Source of the DNA: Liolophura sinensis
Lineage: Eukaryota; Mollusca; Polyplacophora; Chitonida; Chitonidae
Direction of reading: 5' to 3'
NCBI RefSeq assembly: GCF_032854445.1
Contig: NC_088296.1
Location: 21,691,853 to 21,755,852 of the forward strand
Length of the DNA: 64,000 bases
Shown piece after piece: positions 32,801 through 44,053 of this stretch (position 1 is its first letter; every line of letters starts with the position of its first letter). Under the pieces are notes generated by a model, which saw only the letters and a list, made by a program, of their open reading frames with translations, was not told the DNA's origin and did no database searches. A program made the position numbers and the translations under genes.

Positions 32801-33152
32801 ATTTGGCAGGAAGACTGGGACACCTCCACTAAAGGGAGGTATTTTCATAATTTTAATAACGTTTGTTTCTAAATCTCACCTTGTTAGTCTTTCTTCCAGG
32901 CGAGCAGAAATCCTATGCATCAGACTGAAGACCGGGCACATTCAAACGAACTCTTATTTAAACAGATTTCATTTACATGATACGAATGTTTGTGATCATT
33001 GCCAGGCTGAGGAAACATTTGTAGAATGAGACTGAACATACCGACGACCATCCGCAGGTTGCTGCAGACCTTTCGCACTCCTTTCTGGTAAACTTGGAAA
33101 TCGCCACACACCACCTCCTGAAATCATAAATAAACCCAAATGTCAGAGTCTT

Positions 33153-33482
33153 GAGTGAGTGAGTGATTCCTTGGGGTTTAACGTCGTACTCAACAATTGT
33201 TCAGTCATGTGACGACGAAGGAATCGTTAGGGTGTATGTACGTGTAATGTGCCTCCTTGTTGCAGGACGGATTTTATATTTAGTGCTGCAAGTAAGCCGC
33301 CCCGCCCGAGCCATTATACTGATACGGGTCAACCAGTCGTTGGACTATCCCCTTCATGCTGAACGGCAAGTGAGGAAGTTACAACTTCCTCTTTTAAAGT
33401 CTTAGGTGTGACTCAATCAAGGATTGATTCTGGATCTACCGGTCCCGAAGCGGACGCTCTACCAACTGTGCTATCCGGGCCG
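33153..33482 (-). mobile_element. SINE type B, full length, with target site duplication
   Basis: Read on the minus strand, a tRNA-like head (GATAGCACAGTTGGTAGAGC at the right end) is followed by a conserved body (GTCCTGCAACAAGGAGGCAC) and a 3' part with GAGTACGACGTTAAACCCC, ending in an (ACTC)n tail. Direct repeat GTCAGAGT at 33,142-33,149 and 33,483-33,490 flanks it. Other copies are at 40,345-40,672 and 61,318-61,570. Confidence 0.88.
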
Positions 33483-33490
33483 GTCAGAGT

Positions 33491-35396
33491 TTTGAAAATA
33501 ACGAGGAAATTCAATTATTTGCCAGATTAATTCGCTTTCGAGGCGGTGGTCAGTATTATTTCTTTACTATCAGAACCCGTTGTAAACTACCACTGTACCA
33601 GTGTCGAATTGCTGTCCATTGAGCTTGGCCAACATGTACGGCAAACCATGTTCTAGGAAATATTCTACGTACCCCTAATCAGACTTATAAAAGCGCTTTA
33701 TCATACATGTATAGGCCTATAGATAGTGCATGCTGAGAGGTGGGGTATTAGGAATAGGTAGCTCGAGAGAATACCACTTGTTTTACTGCACCGAAAAAAA
33801 ACAATTTCCCTGTTTTAGTTAATTACTTAAAATCATTGAATTGGTACATCGGTGGCAGAACTGGCCACCTTCCGGTTGTTTACTTACGAACAAACTGACG
33901 TTGGAAAGGAACTCAAGGGAAGATAACCGCAGTAGAATACACCCACGTGCTCCTCACCTATTGCCTTGTGAACGTGTGATTCAGTAGAATTGCTTTGATT
34001 GAGCTTGTTATTGCTGTAACCTTATGTTTTGCGGTATATCATGTGATCATATATTGACCAATAGAAACCAAGACGACTCTGTGCGATATAATAATGCTTA
34101 ATGTCAACAAAGGCCCACAAGAAAGTGAAGTCAGGTAAACATCAAGGACTCCCTATCCGGAGACGAAAGTGAACCAACATTAGTGTAGTCCGTGCGTGTG
34201 AAAAACAGACACCTTAACGTCTCTCCCTTAAACCGCGGGAAAATTCAAACATTCATATGGTTTCTTGCAGAACCATCAGAGTACATCCGAGAAGAGTTAA
34301 CACCGGCCAAGGGAGGCATAGTCTGTAAAACAGACCAAGCAAAACAGTTGTACAGTATGGCATAGAACTTCCACAGCGTAATGTCTTCCTAGGAATAAAA
34401 AAAAAACATAGGACGTCTTTCATCTGGTAGGCGTGTTTTGTCTAGTCCCAGATATTCTGAAACCAGAAATATGGTAATGAAAATTTTTAAGGGGACTAAA
34501 CATGTCGATAAATAGCTGGTAAACGTCATTAAAAAAACAGTTGCTTGGTTATCTAAAATGTTGGCACAGCTTGAGAGACAAGAGCAACAGGGGCAGTTTC
34601 AGAGTTGCTAACGGTTTCACGTAACCGGTGAAATCGAATCTCTTCAGTATTTTTCAGTTAAGGTTTTAGGCTTCCAGGATGAAAGTTTGAAACCTTCAAG
34701 TATTTTCCTTGCTCAGTAGTCAAAAGCAAGATATCCCGAGTGACCTACTTTTACTGCCAGATTGTTAAGTGAGTACTGCTTTAGCAATCTTTTCCTCCAG
34801 GACAATGCTGGCATGCTGCTATAACAATCACAGAGGATCATATATTGCAAAGGGTCCTGAATTCCAGTGAGAAGTTCTGTGAGAAGTAACATTCTACTCT
34901 ACAATATGATATAGTTCCGTGTTTCTTGGGGACATTTCAACAAAAGATTATGTTTCTGTGTTATATGCTGACGTATGTTACTATGTATGTGTATATAGTC
35001 TAACGTCCTAGTTTTTAACAATTCAACATTCTTTAAGTGCAATAGAGTTTTTTTTTAACAATTCTATAGCACTCTGGTTTTCAAACTTGCCTCTCTTGTT
35101 ATTAGTGTAAGGAACTTAACATTTAGTTATTATTCTCCCAAATTTTCTGTCACTTTTGGAGAGCAAGTAGAGACTTTCGTGTGGTCTAAACTGTCGTTCA
35201 AAATGATGCATGGTTTGTAATTAGTTCAGAACATGTAACGTGTGTCTTTAACTGCCTTTAGTCAGATCAAACAATGTTTTCGATACAAGTGTTAAGTGTA
35301 CACTCAGTATTGTACGCTCAAAGATTGTAATATTATAAGGATAATTGCGGGTATTATTACCATATAGCAGTAAGTGTGAGGAATATATAACGACAG
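33491..35396. other. Intergenic, no gene supported
   Basis: No coding exon or clear repeat is recognised. At about 34,600-34,650 the string GGTTTCACGTAACCGGTGAA recalls part of R1, but the match is too short to call. Confidence 0.4.
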
Positions 35397-35545
35397 GGGG
35401 ACCCCGTTGCTCAGTTGGTTAGCGCGCTAGGCAGCGTAATGAACCAGGAATCTCTCACCAATGCGGTCGCTGTGAGTTCAAGTCCAGTTCATGCTGGCGT
35501 CCTCTCCGGACGTACGTGGGAAAGGTCTAACTAATTAAAAAAGGT
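35397..35545 (+). mobile_element. SINE type A, 3'-truncated
   Basis: The tRNA-like head (TTGCTCAGTTGGTTAGCGCG) and B-box-like GAGTTCAAGTCC are present, and the copy ends after TACGTGGGAAAGGTCT near 35,530. A LINE 3' segment follows directly. Confidence 0.8.
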
Positions 35546-35554
35546 AAATATATT

Positions 35555-36055
35555 ATATTCTGTTGGATACCAAGTAATACATCCGTGGAAACACAGTTGT
35601 AGACAGGAAAGCTGTCCTATATAAACTTGTATCGCATGTTAAAGTCCCTTATACTTACATAAAGTCTAATATTCTTAAATATATTCGTCGCCTCTGGTAG
35701 GGTGAATGGGACTAACAGGTCCATAATAAACTGGTATTCGACTATTATTGCCTACAATACTAATACTTAAAGTCTTGGAGAGACCAAGTAGTTTCAACAA
35801 GGTGTCTTACTGGGCATTCTTGTCTAACACCACTTTTATGGCAATATGACATCGAACATATCCTGGTTGACTCTGTAGACTTTGCTCATATTCGGCAAAG
35901 ATTCTGCACAATCACCTCCGTATATGATTTATCTGACGGCATCGCTGGCGATGTTGTCATAAAATATTTGAGGGTCCTTGGCATATATTTGTAGAATATA
36001 AATTTTAATTGTAATAATTATTTTTTTTTTATTTTTATTGGTTTTCACTTTGTTT
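35555..36055 (+). mobile_element. 5'-truncated LINE copy (same family as 40,707-45,916)
   Basis: From TATTCTGTTGGATACCAAGT onward the sequence matches the reverse complement of 41,480 down to about 40,990, including the string CTAATATTCTTAAATATATT. It covers the end of RNase H and the C-terminal part of ORF2. Confidence 0.8.
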
Positions 36056-36449
36056 ATTAAATTTATCAATACGTTTCCCACCCTGGTGTCTGAGTTCCGC
36101 TTTGTTGGGCAGGTTGCGATTGAAACATCGTTTGGAATCCTAACCTGCGAACCTGTGTAGGCCAAGGGAGACAAATCCGTTGCTCTCGTTACATGTTGGT
36201 GCCGTGACTAGGACTCCAAATGGGGTCTGGAAAAAATCGAGATCTGTTAGTATCTAATGCTGAGAGCAGCTTTGCAGACGTGGGCTCGGTACAAGGGTCT
36301 AGCAGATCTGATCAATTCAACAGGACCTCGTCTTGCCACCAGCGTGCGAATTGCATTTAGATAAGAATCTGTTGTGAGAAACCTCCATTTAGAGGTAACC
36401 TGTCCTCTGACTACAGATTCTTGCGTGATTGCTATTCAAACAATGTTGA

Positions 36450-37340
36450 ATGTTTAAAGGATGTGGCGTGATTTGCGTGAGGGACATAGGATGTAGCGTG
36501 ATTTGCGTGAGGACATCCAAGGGCTGAACCAGTCCTACAATTTGCAAGACCTGCAAAAGAAGAACATTGCGTGGGTCCTCAATCCGACATCCTCCAATCA
36601 GAGGGGTATACGGAAGGGGATGATTCGTACCATCAGAAAGTCCCCTGTTCTCTTCTGCATCAACAAACAGCAAGCTTGGATGATGAATCCTTTTCGACTC
36701 TCTTCTCGGAGGTGGAAACATCAACAGTCGACCAATAACAAAGATGTCGATATCACACCGGCTTAGAAGCACTAATGCAGAACCATTTACTGCTTATGCG
36801 CGGTGGTGAGATCCTTCCACCCGGGAAATTCCGACCGACAGACAATTATGCGACGCATGGTGAATGACAAATAGAGTATCTGGCCGATATCTTTTGTACA
36901 GGTGGGCGGGTGGGGTGGGGGGCGGGGGGGGGGGGGGGGGGGGTAGGGGCTCCGTGGGCTCAGTCGGTTAGCGCGCTGGCGCAGCGCAATGACCAAGAAG
37001 CCTCTCATCAATGCGGTCGCTGTGAGTTCAAGACCAGCTCATGCTGGCTTCCTCTTCGGCCGTACGTGGGAAGGTCTGCCAGCAACCTGCGGATGGTCTG
37101 CCCGGTTTCCATCCACCATAATGCTGGCTGCCGTCGTATAAGAGAAATATTCTTGAGGACGGCGTAAAACACCAATCAAAAAAATAAATAAATAAATCTT
37201 TTGGGCGCAGATGTACCAAGGAGTATTTGACTATGACGCCAGACAGAGAGAAATGGCTACGACCAACACGGAACCTCCCAGACGATGATATTGTGCTAGT
37301 CGTGGACACGACCCCTTGGAACTCTTGGTGTTTTAGATGG
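36450..37340 (+). pseudogene. BEL/Pao integrase, C-terminal half, frameshifted and SINE-split
   Basis: Frames alternate. NIAWVLNPTSSNQRG and GMIRTIRKS (region of the third catalytic acidic residue, here altered), then SLDDESFSTLFSEVET, LLLMRGGEILPPGKFRPTDN and EYLADIF precede the SINE. EKWLRPTRNLPDDDIVLVVD follows it. These are the tail of a BEL/Pao integrase core and its C-terminal domain, which inserts cDNA into the host genome. Several frameshifts and stops make it nonfunctional. The reading continues logically from one side of the SINE to the other. Confidence 0.72.
36897..37195 (+). mobile_element. SINE type A with G-rich 5' extension, 8-bp target duplication
   Basis: The copy has a G-run at 36,905-36,942, then the tRNA-like head (TGGGCTCAGTCGGTTAGCGC), B-box-like GAGTTCAAGACC, body, tail and (AAAT)n end. 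ATCTTTTG at 36,889-36,896 and 37,196-37,203 is the target duplication, so the G-rich tract lies inside the insertion. Confidence 0.85.
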
Positions 37341-37370
37341 CTTTGTGGAAGTCAGCAAGGTTAGAATGGA

Positions 37371-37440
37371 TGAATGATATGTGGCTTATTCGCCACATCG
37401 GCAAATATTTCAGCCATATCGTGGCGAAGCAAGAACAGAA
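37371..37440 (-). mobile_element. LINE 3'-end fragment, minus strand
   Basis: CGCCACATCGGCAAATATTT followed by CAGCCATATCGTGGCGA matches the 3' end of the LINE at 40,707-45,916 (40,735-40,775). Confidence 0.7.
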
Positions 37441-37699
37441 AGGGACTGGTCCGAAACTAAGTCGGCAATTCTGGTTCGACGTAATAGCAAATTGTGTCTC
37501 ATTTTGGAAGGTGATACGAAGCAGTGCTTTTTGTAACAATAAGAGTTAGTGATCACTGGTGTTGGGTATCCACGGCCTTCAATTTTAAAAAGAAATTGCT
37601 GTGTTAAAATATTTCGCAATTTGAGGGCCGGTGTGTAACGGCCGGACATAGAATATTTTGTATGTAATCATTTTGCTCGTTTGGAAATTAGATGTTGAC

Positions 37700-38826
37700 A
37701 CAGTTAAGTGGTAGCAGTAAATTTTAGGTACGAATCCCCATGCTAACGCGTGAACAATGAAAATGGCCTACGACAGAACAGTTTGAGTTTTCAGAGTAAA
37801 AATGTCTACAAAACCAAATGTTATGTGCGCTGATAATTATGAATTTTTGTTATCCATGTGGATTAGAGCCTTGTTACATAAATCGCACAATATAACGGTA
37901 AAATCAAGGCCCATAAATATGCAAATCGGCTTGAGGTAGAACCTATAAAGTAAATTTCATGGTTCGTTGGATTTTTCACTGATGGGTGTAGTTTCCCTTT
38001 CTATGTAGAAAATGTCACTTTCAGCTGTGTAACTTACAGGGGGCCGGTTCTGTAGCGTATATTCACCGTTAGGGAGTGTATGAATGACTGTCAATCGAAT
38101 GTGATGACAGCACAGTATTTAGGTAATCTCAGACCAGTGACATGTAATAAATGGCACGGAAATCACTACGTGTTTTTTTACTTTACAGATTCTGCTGACG
38201 GTATGATGCCAGGGAGATGCTAGTATTTGCTAGTATTTAAGCATTTACATAATGAGTGAGAATGAAGCCTTCACTGGAGGTATATTGAACAGAACCCTTT
38301 TTTTCGGTGACGTTTTATTAGATGCCACCTACCACACTGGTGTTGTAATTCTAGAAAATACTAAGTATGCTGTAGTCTTTTTACATCAGATGTTAATTGT
38401 AAATCATTAACTTTTAAGTGTGTGAAGAAAATTTAACGTACTATCAGCATAATCACGAATTTTAATCCGCTGCACCTTTTTTTTTTAATCGTCTCAAGTT
38501 CAACATTTATTGTAAATTCTTGCTTTATGTTAGTTTTTAAGTGCATTTGGACTATCCCCAAGACATTATGATAACGTTTTCTACATTGTTGTCGTTACAT
38601 GCTTTATATTATTCAACTGTTTTGAAAATAAAAACAAGAAACATTTACTGACTGGTTCTTTCGTCAATTTATATAAACCGCAAATTATTTAAAATTTCTT
38701 ATTTCATGCGGTGTAACTTTCCATTTTTTTAACAAAATGTAAAATCTCCAATATCCAACCACTGCTAAAAGAACCACATAAACATTCAATCTTATACTTT
38801 AAAGTATAAAACAGTCTTCTAATTTT
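37700..38826. other. Intergenic, no gene supported
   Basis: AT-rich sequence with no recognised exon or repeat. The left target duplication of the next LINE fragment is at 38,817-38,826. Confidence 0.4.
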
Positions 38827-39021
38827 ATTTTTCAGCAGTGCTCCCGAATGTGTTGGATGTGATGCATTATATTGGCATCAACCATATCCTGGTTGACTAC
38901 CTAGACTTTGCTCACTTATATCGAAAACCTTATCCGCTCGTGTTTCATCATGTTCTCCCCATGCTATGGCTGGAATATTGCCGATGTGGCGCTAAGCCAC
39001 AATCATTCATTCATTCATTCA
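38827..39021 (+). mobile_element. Short 5'-truncated LINE 3' end with 10-bp target duplication
   Basis: The segment encodes INHILVDYLDFAHLYRK, a variant of the ORF2 C-terminus seen in the 40,707 LINE, then the 3' end GAATATTGCCGATGTGGCG and an (ATTC)n tail. TTCTAATTTT at 38,817-38,826 and 39,022-39,031 is the target duplication. Confidence 0.85.
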
Positions 39022-39031
39022 TTCTAATTTT

Positions 39032-40344
39032 GTTTCCGAATTTAAGAAAAATTTTGAAAGCCAATTAATATATGCATCGGTGAGTTACTGGCTTCGGTAA
39101 CAGCTTTGTTTGGAAAAAGGGGAAAGAAAACGCTCGCTTAAATGCATCTTTATATTGACGGGAGAGGAGCATACAAGATCTGGCAGTGGTAGTCTCCCAT
39201 ATCAAATCACAGCTAAAGGAACAGCTTGAACGACATTTAAGGTTAGGCTTTCAAGTATTCAACAGTATTCTAATTTTGTATCCTAATTTAAGAAACATGT
39301 TGAAGGCACTGAGAGTTAATGGCTAATGCAGAGTGTTAACCGACAGCTACGCGATTAGGCTATTAAGAACTGGACAGAAGACATTAGAAACTCACCAAAG
39401 GCCTTTTTTGTTACAGGGAATCAAGAACAAACTCGAGTTAGAAAAACACCTTTACGCTGACGTATTAACGAGCTTGAGGTATGTTCAAAAGCTGTGTAGG
39501 TGACGAAAAGAATTATATGTTTGAGTGCAACTTCTTCAGTGACAAAAGGAACGAAAAAATCTCGCAATATTTTATTCGCGACAAACGACCACACGGGTCA
39601 AATAGCTGATTTGTAAATAAAATCATTATGAGAAAGTTAGCACAATATGTTAATCATGTCTGATCTAGTTTTTATGCATCATTTCCCTTGCTGTCTTGTT
39701 GAATAGTGCTGGAGTCCGTAAAGGCAGCCATGCTCATTACATCTGCATGATGCCTTTATGAACAAGTTGCAATCAAAGCGAGACTGAGATACCTTGTTTA
39801 ATTGTTATTAGAGCTCATTCATGTACTACGAATTCGAACTTTGATATGGAATTCATGCCTGGAATATCTACTGTCTGCGCGGCATCATTGAAAACTGATG
39901 ACCGCTTCTCCCTTGTTAACTCTCCTGTGAAACTTTATCTTTGGGAGCTAGTGTTAAACGTTGTTTTGGAAATGGATCTTGCGAATATCGACTTGAAACC
40001 CAATTTACGAACTACGAATGGTGTACGAATGTCGGACATGACGCTTATGTTTGATATCCTTTTTGCCAATTTTTATATTCCCACTATATATTTATCTCAG
40101 CGCCCAACCAAGGGCACGAGAGCAATAAAGATAAGTGAAAATTTCCCCTGATGTTCACTAGGACTCCGTTTAAGCAGGAAAGTTCAGTACTAATGAAATT
40201 GATGTAAAAGTCACTTTTCTGTCATCTTTACAGAGGGTACTTTGATGGCTAGATCTCCAATAAATGTTTCCATGAATGTTGTTTTGTTGCAATTCATCGA
40301 GAGGTACAAATCTATGTACAGCATCCGAAATCAGGCTTTTCTAT
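39032..40344. other. Intergenic, no gene supported
   Basis: A partial direct repeat of TTCTAATTTTGT followed by AATTTAAGAAA occurs at 39,022 and 39,266. An open frame at 39,846-40,151 has no recognisable domain and no splice context. A 24-bp string (TACGAATGTCGGACATGACG and on, from 40,026) recurs with one change at 48,204. Confidence 0.35.
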
Positions 40345-40672
40345 ATGGGAAGCGGCAGATCCAGGGTTAATCTTGGGTCAGCCCACACCTAAAACCTTAA
40401 AAGAGGGTGTTGTGGCTTCGGCGCTTGGCGTTTAACATTAAAGGGATAGTGCAACAACTTGATGACCCGTATCAGTATAATGGCTCGGGTGGCGCGACTT
40501 ACTTGCCTTCGGTAAGTCGTCTCAGGGAAGCAGTACTACATAAAAGAGAGGTGGTAATCCGTCCTGCAACAAGGAGGCACATTGCATGCACTTTAAGGAT
40601 TCCTTTGTCGTCATATGACTGAAAAAATGCTCAGTACGACGTTAAACCTCACGTATGCACTCACTCACCTCA
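40345..40672 (+). mobile_element. SINE type B, 5'-truncated
   Basis: The body strings TATCAGTATAATGGCTCGGG and GTCCTGCAACAAGGAGGCAC are followed by CAGTACGACGTTAAACC and a CACTCACTCAC tail. The tRNA head is mostly missing on the left. Confidence 0.82.
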
Positions 40673-40999
40673 CTTCATCGTAGACGCATGACGTCACATC
40701 ACCAAGAATAAATGAATTAATGATTATGGCTTAACGCCACATCGGCAATATTTCAGCCATATCGTGGCGAGAACAAAGTGAAAACATGAGGCGGTTACGG
40801 TTTTCGAAATGATGGTGAGAAGAGGAAAAATAAAACAAAAAGTACAGACAAGTTTAAAATCAGATAAGAAAAAGAAACCAAAACAGTTAAAACTCGAAAA
40901 CCAGCATATTTAAAAAAATATATATATATTTGGGAAGCTATTTTTTATCTATAAATATTTCCGACATCAAAATTTATATTTTATGATACAGGACAATGG

Positions 41000-41728
41000 C
41001 CTTCAAATATTTTATGACAACATCGCCAGCGATGCTGTAAAATAAATCATGTATAGTGTTGACTGTGTCAACTCTATATCTTTGCCGAACATGAGCAAAG
41101 TCTACACAGTCAACCAGGATATGTCTGATGCCGTATTGAGCATCGCATCCAACACAGGGGGGGGGGCACTGCTCCTATCTAAGATGAAATTGTGTGTTAG
41201 ATGAGAATGCCCAACACGACACCTTGTTAAAACTACTTGGTCTCTACGAGACATCCCACAAGTACAGCATTGTGGCCAATGACAGGATGAATAGCATGCA
41301 GTTTATTATGGATCTGCAAGTCCCATTCACCCTGCCAAAGGCGACGAATATATTTAAGAATATTAGACTTTACGTCAGTATAAGGGATTTTAACTTCTCA
41401 TATGGGTTTATTTAGGGCAGCCTTTGCCTCCCTGTCTACGACTGTGTTTCCATGGATACCAGTGTGACTTGGTATCCAACAGAATATAATATCTGTAAAG
41501 AAGGCTCGTTAGCCTTCACGTATAAACTGTCTACTGGTGAGGTTCTAAAAGCACCAAGGCTGAGCCTCAAATCTTGATGATGGACCGGATCCAACACTTT
41601 AATATACGACTTCCTAGTGGAACCGTAAATGATGGATCCATGGTCCAATTTAGACCTCACCAGAGAACAATATAAATTAAGTAAAACTGATCGGTCAGCA
41701 CCCAAGGTGGTGTTAGACACGACCGTAA
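41000..41728 (-). pseudogene. LINE ORF2 RNase H and C-terminal region, heavily broken
   Basis: IIFCWIPSHTGIHGNTVVDR at about 41,497-41,438 is the late His/Asp part of RNase H. Further on, RHILVDCVDFAHVRQ near 41,120-41,070 and SIAGDVVIKYLKAIV at about 41,040-40,995 form a conserved C-terminus. Several stops are interspersed. Confidence 0.75.
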
Positions 41729-43337
41729 TTATATCGAGAGCCTTGTACATTTAGCTTTAAGCATTTTAATATGAGGTATAAAAGATAGCTTACTATCAAA
41801 TATAACCCCTAAAAATTTATGTTCTCCAATAACTTTCACTGGTTCAGCATAAAAATTAAGTTCAGGGTCTAGATGAAATTTTCGTTTGTTACAAAAATGC
41901 ATACAGACGGTTTTAGACGTTGAGAATCTAAAACCATTGGCAACTGCCCATTTTTCGATCTTATTTAGACAAAGCTGCAGTTGCTGCTCGATGTTATTTA
42001 TATTTTTAGCACGGTAGCATATAAGAAAATCATCTACATATAATGAACCCTCAGTGCCAGGTGTCAATGTTTTTGCTAGGCTATTTATTTTTATGCTGAA
42101 CAGAGTTGGTGATAGAATGCTGCCCTGTGGTACACCCATTTCCTGCTCATAAGAGTCAGTAAGAGTGGACCCCCACCTGTACCTTAAACTGACGATCGGA
42201 TAAAAATTCTGATACAAATATTGGTAATCGGCCTTTAAGGCCCATATCCGCAAGGCCTTTTAAAATACCATATTTCCATGTGGAGTCGTAAGCCTTTTCA
42301 AGGTCAAAAAATATCGACACCACATGCTCATTATTAATTAAACCATTTCGAATAAAAGTTTCAAATCGAACAAGGTGATCTAAAGTAGATCGACCTTGAC
42401 GAAAACCACATTGAATATTAGATAAAAGCTTGTTGGCTTCAAGAAACCAAACAAGTCTATCATTTATCATTCGTTCCATAGTCTTACAGACGCAGCTGGT
42501 AAGAGCTATGGGACGGTAATTATTTGGATCGGTACGATCCTTACCCGGTTTGGGAACCGGGATAATACACGCCTCCCTCCATGAGGGTGGAAATTTACCA
42601 GTTATCTAAATACCATTAAGCAAGTCCAAGAGAGTTTCAAGTGGCTCAGGCGGTAAATGGTTCAGAAGCTTATAATATATATAATCTGGGCCGCATGCAG
42701 TATCATGTGCCTTTTTCAATGAAGTTTTAAACTCCTCAATCGAAAACGGCTGATTATAATCTTCCACATTATTAGAATAAAAGTGTAATTTTATTTTCTC
42801 CTTTTGTGTTTTCATATGCTGAAACTCAGAAATGTAATTCTCTGCAGAAGATTTCTGAGAGATTGTTTCAGCTAGTTTATTGGATAAAAGATCAGACGGA
42901 GATGTTAATAAGGTGTCTCCACTTCTTAAATGCTGAACTTTGGCTTTATTGTTTTTGTCCTTAAGTTTCTGAACCATGTTCCAGACCTTACGCATGGGTG
43001 TTTTTGACGTAATGCCTGAAACAAAGTTCCGCCAACAAGATCGTCTCTTGGACTTGAGTAATCGTCGAGCTTTAGCTCTCAATACACGAACCTGGTTTAA
43101 GTTGGTATTATTAGGACAATGATTAAATCTGCGCTTGGCCTTTTTACGGTACTTTATGGCTTTGCGACAGTCATTATCACACCAGGGTTTACTTTTGAAC
43201 TTCGGATTTGTCGAGGTCTTTGGTATGGTTCTATCGGCTGCTGTTAATATAAGTTCATTACATTTTAACAAAGGATCAGCAGCAGCATTGAGATTCTTTG
43301 GGGTGATATCAGCCTCACAGAACTTCTCGACTGCCAC
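41729..43337 (-). pseudogene. LINE ORF2 linker and reverse transcriptase, broken
   Basis: The linker (43,337-42,606) is open and basic, ending in ACGPDYIYYKLLNHLP, the first RT motif. After a stop, 42,602-42,156 reads CIIPVPKPGKDRTDPNNYRP, CGFRQGRSTLDHL and FDLEKAYDSTWKYG. Following a frameshift, 42,253-41,729 has MGVPQGSILSPTLFSIKIN, the catalytic YVDD (in SLYVDDFLICYR) and KFLGVIFDSKLSF. All RT motifs are recognisable. Only a stop near 42,603 and one frameshift separate the pieces. Confidence 0.9.
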
Positions 43338-44045
43338 TCAATCTGCTTCATCAAATTTCCACCGGGGTACACGTTCTAGAGAATTAGAAGTGAGATGCTG
43401 CAGGACAATAGGAAAGTGGTCACTACCACAGAGATCGTCATGCACCTTCCAAGAAAAATCCAGGAAAAGTGATGGATCCGTGATAGTGAGATCGATAGCA
43501 GAATATGAACCATTGTCTGGATGTAAATAGGTAATAGAGCCATCATTGAAATAAAGCAGTTCATCTTTCGATAAAAAATCTTCCAATATTTTGCCTTTAT
43601 TATTTATATTATTACTACGCCATAAGGGGTTATGGGCATTAAAATCCCCCATAATTATAAAAGGGGATGGCAGCTGTTTTTTCAAGTTATGTAATTTAGA
43701 GACTGACAAAGAAGAATGAGGAGGAATACATAGCGAACATAATGTGACTGTTTCCGACAATGAAACACGGACGGCCACAACCTGAAGCTCGGTAACGAAA
43801 TCAACAGGGCTGTGAATTATATTATTATTTCAGAAGATAGAGGAGCCGCCGCAAGCTAGCTCCTCCTCATTAGAAAAAGTGTTGTAAAGTGTTTAATTTT
43901 TAAGAGATGAATTATCTTTGTCAGATTTCTTCAGCTGAGTTTCCTGAAGACACAGGGCTACTGGATTTAAAGATTGAACTAGCCGTGTTATTTGAATAAA
44001 ATTTACCTTAAGACCTCGACAATTCCACTGTATAATTTTGTCGAT
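43338..44045 (-). pseudogene. LINE ORF2 endonuclease domain
   Basis: The N-terminal motifs IIQWNCRGLK and ALCLQETQ are read from 44,045 downward, with stops near 43,897 and 43,830. The segment 43,778-43,338 is open and has IMGDFNAHNPLW, SAIDLTITDP and GSDHFPIV, the Asp/Asn, second Asp and terminal His motifs of the apurinic-type endonuclease that nicks target DNA. The catalytic core is preserved in one frame. Confidence 0.85.
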
Positions 44046-44053
44046 GGAAGACA

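Larger units (their letters stand above)
29180..33135 (+). mobile_element. Decayed I/Nimb-like LINE with RNase H
   Basis: The order on the plus strand is ORF1 zinc knuckle (29,193-29,423), apurinic-type endonuclease pieces (about 29,764-30,030), reverse transcriptase (30,888-31,460) and RNase H (32,440-32,800). Many stops, frameshifts and G-rich insertions break it. Presence of RNase H after RT points to the I superclade of non-LTR retrotransposons. It is a different family from the LINE at 40,707. A type B SINE follows its 3' end. Confidence 0.8.
36056..37640 (+). mobile_element. Internally deleted BEL/Pao LTR retrotransposon, SINE-interrupted
   Basis: A likely LTR end (CTCTCGTTACA at about 36,185) is followed by a primer-binding-site-like TTGGTGCCGTGAC and a gag-like start at about 36,218 (MGSGKNRDLLVSN) that soon stops. 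The rest of gag and pol is missing up to integrase sequence at about 36,450. The integrase is split by a SINE at 36,897-37,195 and resumes to about 37,340. A purine-rich tract and a possible 3' LTR start (TGTGTAACGGCCGG) are near 37,630. The LTR boundaries are tentative. The integrase is the firm evidence. Confidence 0.65.

Noticed and set aside
36490-36766. First impression of a gag gene after the primer-binding-site-like sequence
   Set aside because: The motifs (DDESFSTLFSEVE, PPGKF) are those of the BEL/Pao integrase tail. Only a short piece at about 36,218 can be gag.
39846-40151. 101-codon open frame upstream of the LINE
   Set aside because: No domain, no splice context and no homologous copy. 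It is considered chance.
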